DNA of 54,774 nt from Phycisphaerales bacterium. Lineage in GTDB: Bacteria; Planctomycetota; Phycisphaerae; UBA1845; UTPLA1. The notes below the pieces were generated by a model. That model was given only the letters and a program-made list of their open reading frames with translations. It was not told where the DNA came from and searched no databases. The stretch is taken from positions 1-54,774 of the forward strand of contig JAKSDK010001387.1 in assembly GCA_022360095.1 (NCBI GenBank), in the 5' to 3' direction. The position numbers and the translations under genes are program-made. Of this stretch, positions 1 through 7,787 are shown piece by piece. Every line of letters begins with the position of its first letter. Position 1 is the stretch's first letter.

Positions 1-581
1 GGCAGCGAATACGTTCCGAACAGCACATCGAGGCATTCGTACACCACGGCCGGCAGCGCATCCCGTTCGCAGACCTCGGCAAACGAACCCAACGGCTCGT
101 CCGCATACTGCTCCTCGAAGTCTTCCCCGTCGAACAGGCCGTGGATCAGGTCCATCCGGTCGAGGTGGCCGCAGATTCGGAACACGCAGAAGTACATGGT
201 CGTAAACAGCGCCGCCCGTGAGGTGTCGAGAATGCAATCGGAAACGGCCATCGGCAGCGTGACGCGCTTGAATTTTTCGCCCGGCCAGACGTCGCACAGA
301 TGGCAGATCGCACAAAGTATCACCCGTTCGACCCCGCGCAGCGCCCTCCACGCCGCCCGTCGGTCCTCGTTCCAGTACAGCGCATGCCGTTCGTCCTCGT
401 CGAGCCACCCGAGCAACCGCAACAGTCGCCGCCGTTGTCCCGGCGGTCCCGCGTAAATCTCGCCGCACGCCGCCCTGCACGTCGGACAGAACGCTACGAC
501 GCGCCCCTCGATTTCGCTCCCCGTCGTATCGCTTTTGCAACACTTGCATACGAACAATGCGCTGTCGCTATTTCCCGTCAC
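1..581 (-). CDS. Cysteine-rich (zinc-ribbon-like) hypothetical protein, 3' end outside window
   Basis: This is an open frame on the minus strand that starts with GTG at 581 and runs off the left edge (about 193 residues visible). A strong Shine-Dalgarno, GGGAGGTG, lies just upstream of the GTG (reverse complement of about 586-593). The N-terminus has the pairs CKCC and CPTC followed by a further Cys, spaced like a treble-clef or zinc ribbon. The rest is charged, with Trp- and Arg-rich helices and another CAICHLC pair near residue 95. I do not recognise the family. The ATG-initiated plus-strand frames over the same stretch have no ribosome site and look like shadows. The function is unknown; zinc binding is inferred from Cys spacing only. 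Confidence 0.6.
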   Translation of the reverse strand, partial: MTGNSDSALFVCKCCKSDTTGSEIEGRVVAFCPTCRAACGEIYAGPPGQRRRLLRLLGWLDEDERHALYWNEDRRAAWRALRGVERVILCAICHLCDVWPGEKFKRVTLPMAVSDCILDTSRAALFTTMYFCVFRICGHLDRMDLIHGLFDGEDFEEQYADEPLGSFAEVCERDALPAVVYECLDVLFGTYSL

Positions 582-929
582 CCACATCACCTCCCATCAC
601 GATCCCACGTTCTCCCCCCAAAGCCCCAGGTCGACCTCTGGGGTCTTCCTCACAATTGCACCCACGTTCTCACATCCATTTCCACATCCATCCCATCTCC
701 CGCTCTGAGCACACGGCTCTCGCTTACCGCACACACGGTTCCCCGTCCCACCTCGTCATGCTGTCGATCGAATGGCGTCGCCGAAACGGCGCAAGAAAAC
801 GGACGCCACCCGATGCGCTAAGATCGTGCGCGACCATCACAGTGCAATCACACAATCCCGCGCACCGGGCAGCGCCCGCATAATAAGCGCGGACCCTGAC
901 CCGGGCGAGACCGTCCTGGTTGATTGCGG

Positions 930-953
930 CCAACGTCATGATAGTGACGTTGG
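930..953. repeat. Perfect 9-bp inverted repeat (possible operator)
   Basis: CCAACGTCA at 930-938 is mirrored by TGACGTTGG at 945-953 around TGATAG. The symmetry and lack of a T-run favour a dimeric regulator site over a terminator. No regulator can be assigned. Confidence 0.4.
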
Positions 954-1074
954 TTGTGATGGTCGCAGCCAGGACGAAAACACCGGCAACACGGCCAAAA
1001 AGCCGGTCGCCGGACTTTACTGCCTCAAATATACCACATGATCACCACAGAGGCAAGTGGATGTCACACTTTTA

Positions 1075-1108
1075 GTGCTAAATTATCACCTATTATGTGC
1101 TAATTATT
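1075..1108 (+). promoter_or_regulatory. Direct repeat overlapping putative promoter of the RHH gene
   Basis: GTGCTAAATTAT (1075-1086) and GTGCTAATTATT (1097-1108) start 22 bp apart, about two helical turns. Between them lies TATTAT (1091-1096), a fair -10 box, although no good -35 is visible. Ribbon-helix-helix proteins commonly bind tandem sites over their own promoter, so this could be an autoregulatory operator. That is inference. Confidence 0.35.
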
Positions 1109-1114
1109 CGTGCC

Positions 1115-1432
1115 ATGATTCCCAGGATGGAATCAAAGAAAGAAACTGAGAGAATAACCATCACGCTTCCTCCGGGCTGGCATGCCGCAATGCAAGAGAT
1201 TGCCGACGCCACTGGCGTCAGCCTGAAATATCTATACAGCTTGGCCGTGGACCGCTTCCTTGGCGAACGCGACGTGGAAGGTGTGGACAAAGATGCCTGG
1301 GCGCTCTTGCAAGATATGCGAAAAGACCTGAAGGGCGTGGCCTCAAAGCACAAGAAAGAAGCCCTTCAAAAACGCTACAAACCCATCAAAGAACGCAGCC
1401 GCCGAGATTCAAAACGCCAACGAAAAACGTAA
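1115..1432 (+). CDS. Ribbon-helix-helix (CopG/Arc-like) small protein
   Basis: A protein of 105 residues. After a short charged lead, the segment ERITITLPPGWHAAMQEI followed by ADATGVSLKYLY and a LAVDRFL helix matches the beta-helix-helix pattern of MetJ/Arc/CopG DNA-binding proteins. The C-terminal half (from about residue 65) is strongly basic and probably unstructured. A GTG at 1097 and an ATG at 1127 are alternative starts; no start has a clear Shine-Dalgarno, and the possible -10 at 1091-1096 would give a very short leader. No toxin partner gene follows in the same orientation: the next gene is convergent. It may be a solitary transcription factor or the antitoxin of a decayed pair. Confidence 0.6.
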   Translation: MIPRMESKKETERITITLPPGWHAAMQEIADATGVSLKYLYSLAVDRFLGERDVEGVDKDAWALLQDMRKDLKGVASKHKKEALQKRYKPIKERSRRDSKRQRKT

Positions 1433-1489
1433 GTCATGCTGTGCAAAGCATGACCGAAAAGTGCGCCGTCACAATATTGAGAGAAAGAT

Positions 1490-2815
1490 TCATTTAGTCT
1501 TCCACTCTCGACTGAGCTTTTCTGCTGCAGCTCGCGCCTCGTCTGGCACATAGTAGCGATAGCGATCTCGGGGCTTTGCCGTGATAGGGTCCAATCGTGG
1601 CAGTAGTTGCGAGATCTCGACGGGCTGTTCACGACCGCTCTCTCTGATTCGGATCGCATTTTTGGCGCTCTGTTCATCACTTTCCTTCTCAGGAAAGTAT
1701 GGCTGGTTATACTTGCCTTTGAGCTGATCGCGAAGGCAGAATGATTCTGGTGGATATCCGGCTTTGTTCACCTTTTCTTTCAACGCATCCTCCCACTCTT
1801 CACGGCCATCTGCCAGACCATCCGAAAGCGGGGGAGCTTCAATCATTGCGAATCGATCACGGTGCAAAAAGCGGCGAGCCAACTCACTCAGTGGTCTGTC
1901 ATCATGCTCTTGCCACTGTTGAATCTGCTGCAGGACAGTAAATTCCTCGATTGCCAGATATTGTTTTACTGTCGGCTTTTCCTCGTCCCAGTATGCGGAG
2001 ATGGTAGGCACCAGCAAAACGTCGGTGTCGTCCTTTCGTAACTGCTTTGCTCGGTTCCACATCGCCTCAACCATCTTCTCGAAACCGCGCGTCGTCTTAT
2101 GGAGATAGACATTCTGATACATATAAAACCGAGCGAAGATATATTCCTCGATGGCGAACTTTGCTTTTTCGGGCCAAACAATATCCAAGTTACCATCCTG
2201 CCCCTTATGAAGCTCTAGTGTGTTGATGAGGCGATGCCAGTCAAAGTGCCCATATCCACTGCCGGTAAAAAGGCTGTCGCGCCGTAAGTAATCCATACGG
2301 TCAACATCCAGTTGGCTCGACAGCAGAAACTTCTGCCATTGCGGCATCTCGTAATTGTCCTTCTCGATGAGTTTTGCAACACCATCCGAAAGCTGAGGAT
2401 CGACGGTTCGCAATACTTTGTTCACTTCACTGGTGGGATCTAGAATGATTTTGACGGACCATTCCTCGTGATCGATGTCGAGGCATGGTTCGAACAGGTG
2501 CGAAAATGGACCGTGACCAACATCATGAAGCACGGCGGCGGCCATTAACCGCGGACGGCACATACTCACACTCGCGTCTTTCCAAATCTGTTCCACGCGT
2601 TGATACATCTGCTGCATCAGGTGCAACACCCCGAGCGTGTGAGCAAACCGAGTATGGCTGGCACCCGGATAGGTCACATCGCTGACGCCAAGTTGATGAA
2701 TTCGCCGCAGTCGCTGGACTTCCGGGCAATCGAGCAGTTCGACCAGCCAGCGATCGCGCTCTTGATCGATGGAAATGTAGTTGTAAAGCGGGTCCCTGAT
2801 TACCTTCGAAGGCAT
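1490..2815 (-). CDS. HD-domain phosphohydrolase (COG1078, YwfO/SAMHD1-like)
   Basis: A protein of 441 residues from the ATG at 2815. It carries the split metal site of HD phosphohydrolases: HTRFAHTLGV (about residue 54) and LHDVGHGPFSH (about residue 96), with a further conserved DVDRMDYLRRDS segment. This arrangement is typical of COG1078 proteins, which include dNTP triphosphohydrolase relatives; the substrate here is unknown. The ATG at 2815 shares one base with the stop of the upstream gene (TGATG), with GGGAG about ten bases before it. It is therefore preferred over the in-frame ATG at 2833, which would overlap the upstream gene by 19 bp. The C-terminal 120 residues are less conserved. 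Confidence 0.85.
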   Translation of the reverse strand: MPSKVIRDPLYNYISIDQERDRWLVELLDCPEVQRLRRIHQLGVSDVTYPGASHTRFAHTLGVLHLMQQMYQRVEQIWKDASVSMCRPRLMAAAVLHDVGHGPFSHLFEPCLDIDHEEWSVKIILDPTSEVNKVLRTVDPQLSDGVAKLIEKDNYEMPQWQKFLLSSQLDVDRMDYLRRDSLFTGSGYGHFDWHRLINTLELHKGQDGNLDIVWPEKAKFAIEEYIFARFYMYQNVYLHKTTRGFEKMVEAMWNRAKQLRKDDTDVLLVPTISAYWDEEKPTVKQYLAIEEFTVLQQIQQWQEHDDRPLSELARRFLHRDRFAMIEAPPLSDGLADGREEWEDALKEKVNKAGYPPESFCLRDQLKGKYNQPYFPEKESDEQSAKNAIRIRESGREQPVEISQLLPRLDPITAKPRDRYRYYVPDEARAAAEKLSREWKTK

Positions 2816-3348
2816 CAGCCAGGGATCTCCCATTCCAAGACTTGTTTGGCGAGGCCCTCGGCGTCGCGCATATCCTGACCATTCGGTTCCTGATTCTTGA
2901 ATTTGGACGCTGCTTCACGCGCAGTCAACCAAGTTCTCCCTTGCCCCTGATTGCGGAAATACGCGATAGTGGCCGAAAACTCGAGTTTTTGGAGGTCGTG
3001 TTGGAGTAATTGCTGAGCAAGTGGCTTGAACCGGTCGAACTCTTCGTACTTCTGCCGAATTGCATTATCCATATTGTTTAGCTGCTGGCGCGCGGTCTGA
3101 GAAAGCTTATACGAGAACGACCTTCCTATTGTGTTAGAAGTTTCTTCTTCTTCGAGCAAGCCGGCTTGAACCATCGCGTCGGCCCGTTGGGCTACGTCAT
3201 GCGAATAAGGGCCGTAATGGTGCAACGTGAAGTCAACATTGAGAGGACACCCTGCATGTCGGAGCAGATATACAACCTTTTGAAGACGCTTACGTGTTTT
3301 CAGCGTGCCTGCCCACTCGACCAGCTTTGCCAAATGATATGCGTTCAT
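2815..3348 (-). CDS. YwgA-like protein coupled to the HD phosphohydrolase
   Basis: A protein of 177 residues starting MNAYHLAKLVEWAG, with the segment LQKVVYLLRHAG and then FTLHHYGPYSHDV. This layout is characteristic of YwgA proteins, which resemble the Panacea/SocA (DUF4065) group. A good ribosome site (GGGAGGG) precedes the ATG. The stop overlaps the start of the HD gene (TGATG), so the two are translationally coupled. From memory, Bacillus ywgA also lies next to the HD gene ywfO, which suggests a conserved two-protein module. Its biochemical role is unknown; Panacea-type domains act as antitoxins or protease adaptors elsewhere, so control of the HD enzyme is a reasonable guess. Confidence 0.75.
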   Translation of the reverse strand: MNAYHLAKLVEWAGTLKTRKRLQKVVYLLRHAGCPLNVDFTLHHYGPYSHDVAQRADAMVQAGLLEEEETSNTIGRSFSYKLSQTARQQLNNMDNAIRQKYEEFDRFKPLAQQLLQHDLQKLEFSATIAYFRNQGQGRTWLTAREAASKFKNQEPNGQDMRDAEGLAKQVLEWEIPG

Positions 3349-3469
3349 AAGTCGGATCCCTCCCGTTACCCTAACATATATCTAACTATATTAGAGTCGA
3401 ATTGTCAAGACCATCCCTGTTCTTCAGCGGAGCCCAATGTATCCAACATCAACTTTACTGTCGAGCCGC

Positions 3470-3690
3470 AGCGTGGGCCCCAGCAGGGCTACGTCCTCCA
3501 GCCCAGGGTTGCGCCGAAGGCGCTACCCTGGGATCGCGTGATCCCGAACACCTTCAACCCCAACGGGGTTGCGGCCCGGCTTTCCGAGACACAACCCTTT
3601 CAGAGTTGAATGGCTCGATGGATTCCTCGTTCCCAGGGTAGCCGCTGCGCGGCAACCCAGGGCTAGAGGCCGGAACGCCGTTGGCGTAGA
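3470..3690. repeat. Array of intergenic hairpin repeats
   Basis: A run of imperfect palindromes with no gene. CCCAGGGTTGCGCC at 3502-3515 pairs with 3519-3532 (one mismatch, GAA loop). GGGATC-GCGT-GATCCC spans 3530-3545, AACCCC-AAC-GGGGTT spans 3556-3570, CCCAGGGTAGCCGC at 3632-3645 pairs with 3649-3662 (two mismatches), and ACGCC-GTT-GGCGT spans 3674-3686. The first and fourth hairpins are related (CCCAGGGT arms). Short frames across it are by-products of the repeat. This looks like a REP-type family of dispersed intergenic elements; copy number elsewhere cannot be judged here. Confidence 0.7.
3574..3603 (+). repeat. 30-bp direct repeat, copy 1
   Basis: The sequence from GCCCGGC to CCCTTTCAG matches 4395-4424 at 27 of 30 positions. 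It is the trailing part of the hairpin array. The two copies bracket the lipoprotein gene at 3773-4363. Confidence 0.7.
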
Positions 3691-3772
3691 AGATATTTGC
3701 GAAGACGCAAGGGTGGAGAATCACACGGTCAGACGATGGGCCACACGCCGTTCCAGTTCATCTCCAGCCACC

Positions 3773-4363
3773 CTACGGAGCTGCCTTGCCGGGGACTGGT
3801 TCTGATGCCCACACAGGGGGTTCACGCACGTAAAAGTCAACCGGATCGAGCTTGGGGTCACTTTCAAGAACATGCTGAAAGCTGTTTCGCAATGCTGACC
3901 AGACTTTTAAGAACCGACGTACCCCGGCCCGCTCGCGCTCTTCGACAACATTCGGCAGGAAATAGATGGCAACCTCTTTGGTTTTCTCAGGATACTCAAC
4001 AATGATTCTCCGAGTACTCCCGTCGGGCACTTGCCCCCCATAAGAATCAGCGAGCGTTTCAAAAGATGCGATGCGAAGACTCTGCCGAATATCGTCCATC
4101 CTTTCACGTGCCAACTTGAAACGCGTCTCGCTCCTCTGCACGTAGCCGCTCTTTAGACAAGCGGATCCATCAGCATCAATGGCCAACTCCCAGGGTATGC
4201 CTCGTCCTCTGGACAAATCCAAAGCGCGCACTTTGATAAACTGTTGAGCGTCCTGTGTGCCTTGAGCCACGGGATCAGACTGCTCTTCCTGAGGCAATTG
4301 ATCAGAAGATGACTTGCATGAAAGAAGTACACATAGAAAAAACGCGAACAGCATCTTAGGCAT
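3773..4363 (-). CDS. Small lipoprotein of unknown function
   Basis: A protein of 196 residues. The N-terminus MPKMLFAFFLCVLLSC is a short hydrophobic signal ending in a lipobox with Cys16, so the protein should be lipid-anchored. A strong AAAGGAG lies nine bases before the ATG. The mature part begins with an acidic, Gln-rich linker, followed by about 150 residues of mixed alpha/beta sequence without a family I recognise. The gene is flanked by two copies of a 30-bp repeat and by hairpin repeats, so it may have entered as a cargo piece between repeats. Confidence 0.7.
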   Translation of the reverse strand: MPKMLFAFFLCVLLSCKSSSDQLPQEEQSDPVAQGTQDAQQFIKVRALDLSRGRGIPWELAIDADGSACLKSGYVQRSETRFKLARERMDDIRQSLRIASFETLADSYGGQVPDGSTRRIIVEYPEKTKEVAIYFLPNVVEERERAGVRRFLKVWSALRNSFQHVLESDPKLDPVDFYVREPPVWASEPVPGKAAP

Positions 4364-4394
4364 GAGACCCGTCTCCTTTGTCAGGGGCGCCTGC

Positions 4395-4424
4395 GCCCGG
4401 CCTGCCGAAACACAACCCTTTCAG
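4395..4424 (+). repeat. 30-bp direct repeat, copy 2
   Basis: This is the second copy of the 3574-3603 sequence (27 of 30 identical), immediately upstream of the lipoprotein gene start. The hairpins that accompany copy 1 are absent here, so it is a partial copy. Confidence 0.7.
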
Positions 4425-4485
4425 TCGCATAGTTTGTGTCATTGCCCCACCTTCTTTTAAGCCACCCACGCCTTGGCCGATCCTG

Positions 4486-5472
4486 CTACTCGGAACCTGG
4501 CGGAGGAATCCTCGCGTACCCCAGAAACGTGCGCAACGGAGGAGGATAGGTCGTGCTGGGAACGCTTGAGATGGCAATGACGTCGTCGTTCGAAACAACA
4601 ATCTGCCAACGCGTGTAGGCCATCGGCGCTGGAAGCCGACCCCAATGAAGCACCTTGCCGGTCTCCAGATTCCGGACGACCAAGAGGCCGCCCGATTCAA
4701 TCGACGCGCACCGTCGCCCTGACGGCATTAAGGCGAAAGCGTGACATCCCCGAACGACAGGCTCCGTGAATTCCGGATGACGTTCGGAGACGGCGTAAAC
4801 ATTTCTACGTAAGTCCTGAACATAAACGGCTTCCGCGTCGGCACCAACAAGCCTTGCTTTATCTGATAATGGAATGGTCGCCCGTCGATCTCCTCGTGAA
4901 TCAAGAACAATGATCTCTCCATCGTCGTCATTCTGAACAGCGACGCGCTCGCCGTTTGTTGAAAACGCACAATTTCGCGGCCATGACATCGGCCATGCGG
5001 AACCAATCCTCTCCCGGGTGATCAAGTCCCAGAGATAACCCGCTCCCCCGGTCCAGCGAAAAGCCGTTTGACCATCCGGAGAGATCGCATAAATAAGCTC
5101 ATGTTCCGCGAGCTCAAAACGCTCCAACTCCAGGCCGTCACTGACGCGCAACTTTAGAACGACGGTACGGTCGTCCATGGATTTACGATTCCATCTCGCA
5201 ATCAAGACTTCGTCGTTCTGCGCGAAAGAAACTCCGTCAGTAAGGCTCTTTTTAATGCAGCTTCGAGACCACAATCGACGGCGGCTCTTCGTATCCCACA
5301 CGTCGATAAGTCCTCCGGCACTCACGAGCCGGCTTCCATCGTTGCTGAGCGCGAGCCCGTGATAAGCAAAGCCTGATGCTGAGCCGAGCTCAAGAATTCG
5401 CAAATCGCCGCACCCTGGCCCGGTGATGGTTGCCGTCAAACAAACAACGAATCCAAGCACTGACCGATTCAT
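4486..5472 (-). CDS. WD40/beta-propeller-like lipoprotein
   Basis: A protein of 328 residues. The ATG at 5472 is chosen because GGAG lies nine bases upstream and the sequence then reads as a lipoprotein signal, MNRSVLGFVVCLTATITGPGC. The longer frame to 5592 would bury this signal. The mature part has repeated propeller-type blades: ALSNDGSRLVSAGGLIDVWD, AISPDGQTAFRW, AFSTNGERVAVQNDDD and a later MPSGRRCASIESGG blade. These point to a small WD40 or WD40-like propeller attached to a membrane. No enzymatic motif is seen. A possible promoter (TTGCGC, 18 bp, TATAGG) lies in the roughly 140 bp between it and yidC. Confidence 0.7.
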   Translation of the reverse strand: MNRSVLGFVVCLTATITGPGCGDLRILELGSASGFAYHGLALSNDGSRLVSAGGLIDVWDTKSRRRLWSRSCIKKSLTDGVSFAQNDEVLIARWNRKSMDDRTVVLKLRVSDGLELERFELAEHELIYAISPDGQTAFRWTGGAGYLWDLITRERIGSAWPMSWPRNCAFSTNGERVAVQNDDDGEIIVLDSRGDRRATIPLSDKARLVGADAEAVYVQDLRRNVYAVSERHPEFTEPVVRGCHAFALMPSGRRCASIESGGLLVVRNLETGKVLHWGRLPAPMAYTRWQIVVSNDDVIAISSVPSTTYPPPLRTFLGYARIPPPGSE

Positions 5473-5615
5473 CCGTTTTTCTCCAGTCTTCGTCGCGCAG
5501 CGATCAATCCTAGGAACTAGACACCCCTCCCTATAGTCGCGGATAAAGGTCCGGCGCAACGAGGCCTTTCTAGTTTTGTGAATTGCATTCAATATACGGC
5601 GCGAGTCGTGGTGTG

Positions 5616-7757
5616 TTAGAACCGTGCCTTCTTGCGAGGCTTCTTCGGCTTGCCGTCGGGGCGTTTGGGCTGGGCCAGGCGCTGCTGCTCCGCCATTTTC
5701 TGAGCTTCTTGGATCTTGCGAGAAAACCAGCCCGGTTCCTTAGGCGCTTTTTTTTTGGCATCAAACTCGCCACGGGCTTCCTGATCTTTGAGATGCTTGC
5801 GAATGTAATACTGCTCGCCCATTCCGAGCAGGCTGCTGGATAGAATGTAGAGACACAGACCACTCGGGAAGTTGTAGAAGAACAGCCCCATGAAAATCAT
5901 CATGAAATTCATGATCTTCTGCTGCTGAGCCATGGTGTCCGGAAGCGGGTTGCCGTCGGCGTCCAGCTTGGGGGCGACCGGCTTGTCAGGCTTGGTCAAT
6001 TTTTGCGTCAGCTTCTGCTGACCGTACATGATCCCTGCCATCAGAATCGGCAGCAGGTTGAACGACGTGATCGATCCCATGATCTGCCAGAGCAACGGAA
6101 TGTTGTATCCGCTACCGGAGAACGCGATCAGCGCGTCAGGTGCCGATAAATCGCGAATGTATCCGAAAAACGGCTCGTGGCGCATCTCAACGTTGGTATT
6201 CAACGTCGTCCACAAGGCCACCCAGATCGGCATCTGAAGCACCATGGGAAGGCAGCCGAACAGCGCTCCCGCGGGATTGACCCCCTCTTCGCGGTAGAGC
6301 TTCATCTGCTCTTCCTGAAGCTTCTGTTTGTCGTTCTTGTACTGCTGCTGAAGCAGCTCCATTTTGGGCTTGATGCGCTGCTGGTTCTTCTGCATCTTCA
6401 TCATGTTGAGCTGGCCGCGCTTGCTGACCGGGTGAAGCACGAGCCGGACGATGATGACAAGAATGATAATGGCGATGCCGTAGTTGCGCACGACCTTGTA
6501 AACGTTCGTCAGCAGCCAGTACATGACATCCGTCACGAAACCAAACGTGCACATGGATTGATCGGCATGCGCTGTGATGAAGTAATTGCGATCTCGTGCT
6601 TCCCGCAACTCGTCGAACAGCTTATGGCTCTTCGGACCGCAATAAATTTCGATGGGGAACGTGAGAGAATCACGCGGACCGATCGCCTCGGTCGGGGCAA
6701 ACACCTGCGCCAACGTCAAGCCGTCGCTCGCGTTCGAACCCTGGATTTCCGTGTCCGCCGAGACTTTCGTAAAATAGTCGGGATACGATTGGCCGTCGCG
6801 AAGCGGCCTGGGAACGACGACACAAGTGAAATACTTGTTCCCGAGCGCGGACCAATAAAGATGGCGCGATTCACGGTCGTAGGTCAGCTCGATGGAGTGA
6901 TTCTCCGATTTCTCGACATCCGCCCCGGTCTCGTTCTCGCCGTCGACAATGCTTCCGTCCTCGTCAATCACCGCCGAGACAACCCGGCGCCCGTCCCAAC
7001 GAACGTCTTCCTTCTTGACGCCGATCGGCCCTCGAACGGTCAATGCGATTCGATGAGGTTTGTCCGAAAGGTTCTCAACGTCCAGAAATGTCCTTAGATG
7101 GTAAGAACCTTTGTCGAGACGATACGTCTTGGTGAAACGAAGGAAATCGTCATTTCCGCGCTTGACCATCGTTGATAGAGACACGGACTCGCCGTCACCA
7201 TCGGACGTCTTGCCATCGGACGACCAAACGACGTCATCGAACGATAGATCGGCATCCTCGTCGATCAACCGAACCTTCTCGATGACAAACGAACGGTACT
7301 CATTGCCCGTGCCGGCGTCTTTGACGGTCTCAAGCAACGTATAGGGATCGTGATCAGGGTTCTTCTTGTCCTTGGCGACTTTGTTGCGATGCTCCGCCAA
7401 ATGAATTGAGTTGACGCCGGCGCCGACGGCTGAGATGTCCGCCTTGAACTTAAACGGATTGTCCTCATCGGCGCCGTCATGCCCCAGAGAAATGACTTGA
7501 GTCTGCTCGGCACTTACGGCGTGAAACTTCGGCGCGGCCACTCGGGCTTCCGGCGCTGGCCCGGAATCTTCGGGTCCGACCGGGCTGTTCTCCAAGCGAG
7601 CTGTTTCATTCGAAGGGCCGGGCGATGCCGTTTCCGTGGGCGGGTTGAGCGGCCTTTGAGGCCGCGGATAGCGCGTCTCAATAAACTTGAGCCAACCGAA
7701 CAGAACAAGCAAGCAAAGAGACGCAGCCAGGAAGGTTCGTTTTGTTTGTGAATCCAT
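5616..7757 (-). CDS. yidC: Membrane protein insertase YidC
   Basis: A protein of 713 residues. It begins with one N-terminal membrane segment (FLAASLCLLVLFGWLKF), followed by a Pro/Glu-rich linker and a large periplasmic beta-sandwich (about 70-420). It ends with the conserved insertase core containing NYGIAIIILVIIVRLVLHP, MQKNQQRIKPKM, LPMVLQMPIWVALW and MMIFMGLFFYNFPSGLCLY. The basic C-terminal tail (KPKKPRKKARF) is typical of ribosome contact. Length and the N-terminal P1 domain fit Gram-negative YidC, on the long side as in planctomycetes. It lies 30 bp after the metallophosphatase gene and is probably co-transcribed with it. rnpA, rpmH and dnaA, often nearby in other bacteria, are not here. 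Confidence 0.95.
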   Translation of the reverse strand: MDSQTKRTFLAASLCLLVLFGWLKFIETRYPRPQRPLNPPTETASPGPSNETARLENSPVGPEDSGPAPEARVAAPKFHAVSAEQTQVISLGHDGADEDNPFKFKADISAVGAGVNSIHLAEHRNKVAKDKKNPDHDPYTLLETVKDAGTGNEYRSFVIEKVRLIDEDADLSFDDVVWSSDGKTSDGDGESVSLSTMVKRGNDDFLRFTKTYRLDKGSYHLRTFLDVENLSDKPHRIALTVRGPIGVKKEDVRWDGRRVVSAVIDEDGSIVDGENETGADVEKSENHSIELTYDRESRHLYWSALGNKYFTCVVVPRPLRDGQSYPDYFTKVSADTEIQGSNASDGLTLAQVFAPTEAIGPRDSLTFPIEIYCGPKSHKLFDELREARDRNYFITAHADQSMCTFGFVTDVMYWLLTNVYKVVRNYGIAIIILVIIVRLVLHPVSKRGQLNMMKMQKNQQRIKPKMELLQQQYKNDKQKLQEEQMKLYREEGVNPAGALFGCLPMVLQMPIWVALWTTLNTNVEMRHEPFFGYIRDLSAPDALIAFSGSGYNIPLLWQIMGSITSFNLLPILMAGIMYGQQKLTQKLTKPDKPVAPKLDADGNPLPDTMAQQQKIMNFMMIFMGLFFYNFPSGLCLYILSSSLLGMGEQYYIRKHLKDQEARGEFDAKKKAPKEPGWFSRKIQEAQKMAEQQRLAQPKRPDGKPKKPRKKARF

Positions 7758-7787
7758 AACGCTTATGGGAAGTGCCCAGGGAACAGG

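Larger units (their letters stand above)
582..1114. other. Intergenic region with a 9-bp perfect inverted repeat
   Basis: No convincing gene is present; the short frames on both strands lack ribosome sites and family resemblance. It separates the minus-strand gene at the left edge from the plus-strand ribbon-helix-helix gene, so it should hold divergent promoters. At 930-953 it contains the inverted repeat CCAACGTCA-N6-TGACGTTGG. At 1075-1108 it contains two GTGCTAA-type direct repeats. Confidence 0.5.

Noticed and set aside
772..1041. Possible small plus-strand gene in the left intergenic region
   Set aside because: No ribosome site, and its sequence shows no protein pattern.
1115..1432. 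Complete type II toxin-antitoxin module based on the RHH protein
   Set aside because: No toxin gene follows; the next gene is convergent, and the YwgA/HD pair is on the other strand.
3470..3690. Possible CRISPR array
   Set aside because: The palindromes differ from each other, there are no regular spacers, and no cas genes are nearby.
6177..7097. 306-residue plus-strand frame within yidC
   Set aside because: It is antisense to the strongly conserved yidC and has no family resemblance.
5616..7757. Chromosome origin region near yidC
   Set aside because: yidC is often near dnaA/rpmH/rnpA, but none of these and no DnaA box cluster were seen here.
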